In this document: positions 62,821-64,000 of the stretch, piece by piece
Position numbering within the stretch: position 1 is the first letter of the stretch
Layout of the letters: every line of letters starts with the position of its first letter
Origin: Flammeovirgaceae bacterium
GTDB taxonomy: Bacteria; Bacteroidota; Bacteroidia; Cytophagales; Cyclobacteriaceae
DNA length: 64,000 nt
Assembly: GCA_016712035.1 (NCBI GenBank)
Contig: JADJRT010000003.1
Span: 25,001 to 89,000, forward strand
Direction: 5' to 3'
Translations under genes and position numbers: made by a program
Notes under the pieces: model-generated
The model's input: only the letters and a program-made list of their open reading frames with translations
Told to the model about the DNA's origin: nothing
Databases searched by the model: none

Positions 62821-62884
62821 TTGTGACCTCGGCAGGAATCCCTGCCTGACTGCGTCACGCAGGCAGGGAACCTGCATCTTTCAG
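62821..62884 (-). repeat. Displaced 3' fragment of tRNA-Arg
   Basis: On the minus strand the fragment reads from CTGAAAGATGCAGGTTC to CTGCCGAGGTCACAA and equals the 3' part of the intact tRNA-Arg at 63115-63186 (anticodon stem 3' side through acceptor). It carries one extra base (GAAAG for GAAG) and an insert in the T loop. The first 20 bases on the plus strand (62821-62840) are identical to 63112-63131. No 5' half adjoins it, so it is not a working gene. Confidence 0.8.
62841..62867. repeat. 27-base palindromic insert in the T loop of the tRNA fragment
   Basis: Between AATC and GAACC the fragment contains 27 extra bases, CCTGCCTG at the left and CAGGCAGG at the right, with GCG-TCA-CGC inside. 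With the tRNA T-stem on each side the minus strand can fold as three successive hairpins: GCAGG-TTC-CCTGC, CTGCG-TGA-CGCAG and GGCAGG-GATT-CCTGCC. The stop of the GIY-YIG gene (TGA) is the loop of the central one. Confidence 0.75.
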
Positions 62885-63102
62885 TCTCGTACGAAGAAAT
62901 TTCTTACCAGCGTGACTCTTAAAATACTTTTCACGATTACGTGCATTGGCATAGTCAGGCAAATACTCCGTGTAAACAACACGCCACGGCATAAAAGCTT
63001 TTGTATACCTGTTCTTGCCCAAATTATGTTCTTTTATTCTGCGGTTGAGATTGTTAGTAATTCCAACGTAAAGTTCTTTATTCTCAGAATAAGACAATAC
63101 AT
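62855..63102 (-). CDS. GIY-YIG nuclease-family protein, single domain, downstream of tRNA-Arg
   Basis: The protein of about 80-83 residues is one GIY-YIG domain. It has the YVGITNNLNRRIKEHN segment (YIG half and first Arg) and later RNREKYFKS with the Glu. The start is at 63102 (MYCL...); one T is missing near 63089-63092, and the frame from YSENKELYVG on is intact. The C-terminal residues KDAGSLPA and the stop are encoded by the tRNA fragment and its palindrome. The start codon is 13 bases past the 3' end of tRNA-Arg. Small GIY-YIG domains are nicking endonucleases in homing elements, UvrC and mobile elements. I infer that this one belongs to a cassette targeting the tRNA. Confidence 0.82.
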
Positions 63103-63111
63103 ATTATGCAA

Positions 63112-63131
63112 TTGTGACCTCGGCAGGAATC
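63112..63131 (+). repeat. Direct repeat, copy at the 3' end of intact tRNA-Arg
   Basis: Twenty bases identical to 62821-62840 overlap the acceptor and T-arm of tRNA-Arg. The two copies are 291 bases apart and bound the GIY-YIG gene, like the attachment repeats of a tRNA-integrated element. Confidence 0.8.
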
Positions 63132-63186
63132 GAACCTGCATCTTCAGAATCGGAATCTGAAATACTATCCATTGTACTACGAAGCC
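63115..63186 (-). tRNA. tRNA-Arg (anticodon CCG)
   Basis: On the minus strand GGCTTCG (63186-63180) pairs with CGAGGTC (63122-63116), with two wobble pairs and discriminator A at 63115. The anticodon stem TCAGA/TCTGA encloses loop TTCCGAT, giving anticodon CCG for the codon CGG. The T-arm is GCAGG-TTCGATT-CCTGC. The 3' CCA is not encoded. Confidence 0.92.
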
Positions 63187-63229
63187 TAATCCACCTGAAA
63201 CACTATAATATATATAGTCAGAATCGGGG

Positions 63230-63260
63230 CAAAGGTAATGAATGGCTACAATCTGCGAAA
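63230..63260 (-). promoter_or_regulatory. Probable promoter of tRNA-Arg
   Basis: On the minus strand TACCTTTG (63237-63230) matches TAnnTTTG exactly. TTTC lies 19 bases upstream (63260-63257) in the -33 position. The leader of about 40 bases to the tRNA has an ACTATA/TATAGT hairpin. By-eye match. Confidence 0.55.
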
Positions 63261-63310
63261 ACTATTAATAATGTAGATGGAATAAGCTAAGTACCGACTC
63301 ACCTGAACAC

Positions 63311-64000
63311 TTATTGCCAAACATAGGTACATACTGCCCCTGCGGCCAGGCTGGTGCGTCCCGCCCGCTCCTTATATTTAATAGAGAAGGACTTTGGTAA
63401 GTCATTATCGTTTACAACAATCAACACCTTTTTACCCGCAGGCGTGAGAAAGGCGACATTAAATAGATTGTCAGTATGATTAGATGCAATTCGTACAGAG
63501 CCGGGTGGCACAAATTTAGAAGCATGGGCAATGATGTAATAGGAAACATTTCGCCTCACTGAATCTCCGAGGGTTAAAGCGCCCTGACATAAATCGCAAC
63601 CACCATAATGTGTATGAGGTTCAAAATTCTCATCTGCAGCCAGGTTCCACTCCAACACGGTGCGACTCCAGTTTCGCGTGGCACCTACAATCAGATTCTT
63701 AACGTGCCAACGCAAGTCGCCACTAAACTCTCCCTTACCGGATGTCCACTGTTCAGTAAAATATAAATTCTTATCAGGATGGGCTTTGTGTACAGTGCTG
63801 AGGGCCTCGATCTCGCCCAGGTACATATGAAAGGCCGATCCATCTACATATTGCTTTGTTTCCGGATCGTTGAGTATTGAAATTGGATATTCGGGATGAT
63901 CACAATTGTGATCGAACAGAATAATTTTTGTTCGAAACTCTGCACGCTTAAAAGCGGGGCCTAAATAATTCTTAATAAATTCGTTTTGCTCTGCTGCCGT
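63311..64000 (-). CDS. GH30-family glycosidase (glucosylceramidase-like), C-terminal part
   Basis: The reading frame is open to the right edge of the window, so only the C-terminal 229 residues are seen. It has EQNEFIKNYLGPAFKRAEF, then KIILFDHNCDHPEYP and YVDGSAFHMYLGEIEALS. The acid-base/nucleophile region is NLYFTEQWTSG, with the catalytic Glu in FTEQW. WSRTVLEWNLAADEN and an HASKFVPPGSVRIASN segment belong to the barrel and the C-terminal beta-sandwich. GH30 enzymes hydrolyse beta-glucosides such as glucosylceramide or beta-1,6-glucans. The N-terminal signal and first catalytic Glu are off the window. It has a different context from the tRNA cassette upstream of its end. Confidence 0.85.
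   Translation of the reverse strand, partial: TAAEQNEFIKNYLGPAFKRAEFRTKIILFDHNCDHPEYPISILNDPETKQYVDGSAFHMYLGEIEALSTVHKAHPDKNLYFTEQWTSGKGEFSGDLRWHVKNLIVGATRNWSRTVLEWNLAADENFEPHTHYGGCDLCQGALTLGDSVRRNVSYYIIAHASKFVPPGSVRIASNHTDNLFNVAFLTPAGKKVLIVVNDNDLPKSFSIKYKERAGRTSLAAGAVCTYVWQ

Noticed and set aside
1..64000. CRISPR array, prophage or insertion sequence
   Set aside because: No regularly spaced repeats, no transposase or integrase frame and no long terminal inverted repeats were seen.

Overview
The window reads as one contiguous chromosome segment of a Bacteroidota bacterium, most likely a Cytophagales/Cyclobacteriaceae-type organism. The reasons are A+T-rich DNA, promoters of the TAnnTTTG type with few Shine-Dalgarno sequences, a short primary sigma factor of 287 residues, a TonB-dependent receptor with an STN domain next to a DUF4249 lipoprotein, and families typical of this phylum (DUF4199, DUF4198, ZapB-like/ZapA, RNase Y). 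No phage, insertion sequence or CRISPR array was seen.

Layout. 1-3.6 kb (minus): purA fragment, STAS protein, Fur regulator and a Rel/Spo ppGpp enzyme. 3.7-7.4 kb (plus): tRNA-Leu, trigger factor, ClpP and ClpX, a protein-folding and proteolysis block. 7.4-17 kb: envelope and cofactor genes (lpxB, queD, hldD, an OmpA-like protein, pabC/pabB, queE, folD, lepA). 17-32 kb: accessory enzymes and small conserved unknowns (amidohydrolase, serine hydrolase, thiL, methylmalonyl-CoA epimerase, IscA-like, RidA, aminopeptidase P, PLC/S1-P1 family, M1 peptidase). 32-40 kb (plus): rpsT, radC, a serine hydrolase, DUF1684, pheT, zapB-like, zapA and rny. 40-47 kb (plus): a tightly coupled outer-membrane operon (unknown exported protein, TonB receptor, DUF4249 lipoprotein, macroglobulin-like protein). 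47-53 kb: MFS transporter, YheT-type hydrolase, DsrE-like protein, a membrane-anchored MutS-like ATPase, two membrane proteins and a cupin. 53-59.4 kb (minus): two D-aminoacylase paralogues flanking an oxidoreductase and a methyltransferase, then an agmatinase-family gene. 59.6-64 kb: cold-shock protein, primary sigma factor, fatty-acid desaturase, a GIY-YIG nuclease gene wedged between tRNA-Arg and a displaced copy of the tRNA 3' end, and a GH30 glycosidase fragment.

Two points stand out. First, at least 14 otherwise conserved genes carry about 17 single-base frame breaks. Most are one base too few, many lie in short homopolymers, and each is repaired by one base. This looks more like uncorrected sequencing or assembly error than mass pseudogene formation, although the pabB break sits on a textbook -1 slippery heptamer. 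Second, the tRNA-Arg/GIY-YIG arrangement has direct repeats of the tRNA 3' end at both sides and a palindrome inside the distal copy. It looks like a minimal tRNA-targeting mobile cassette and is the best candidate here for something undescribed.
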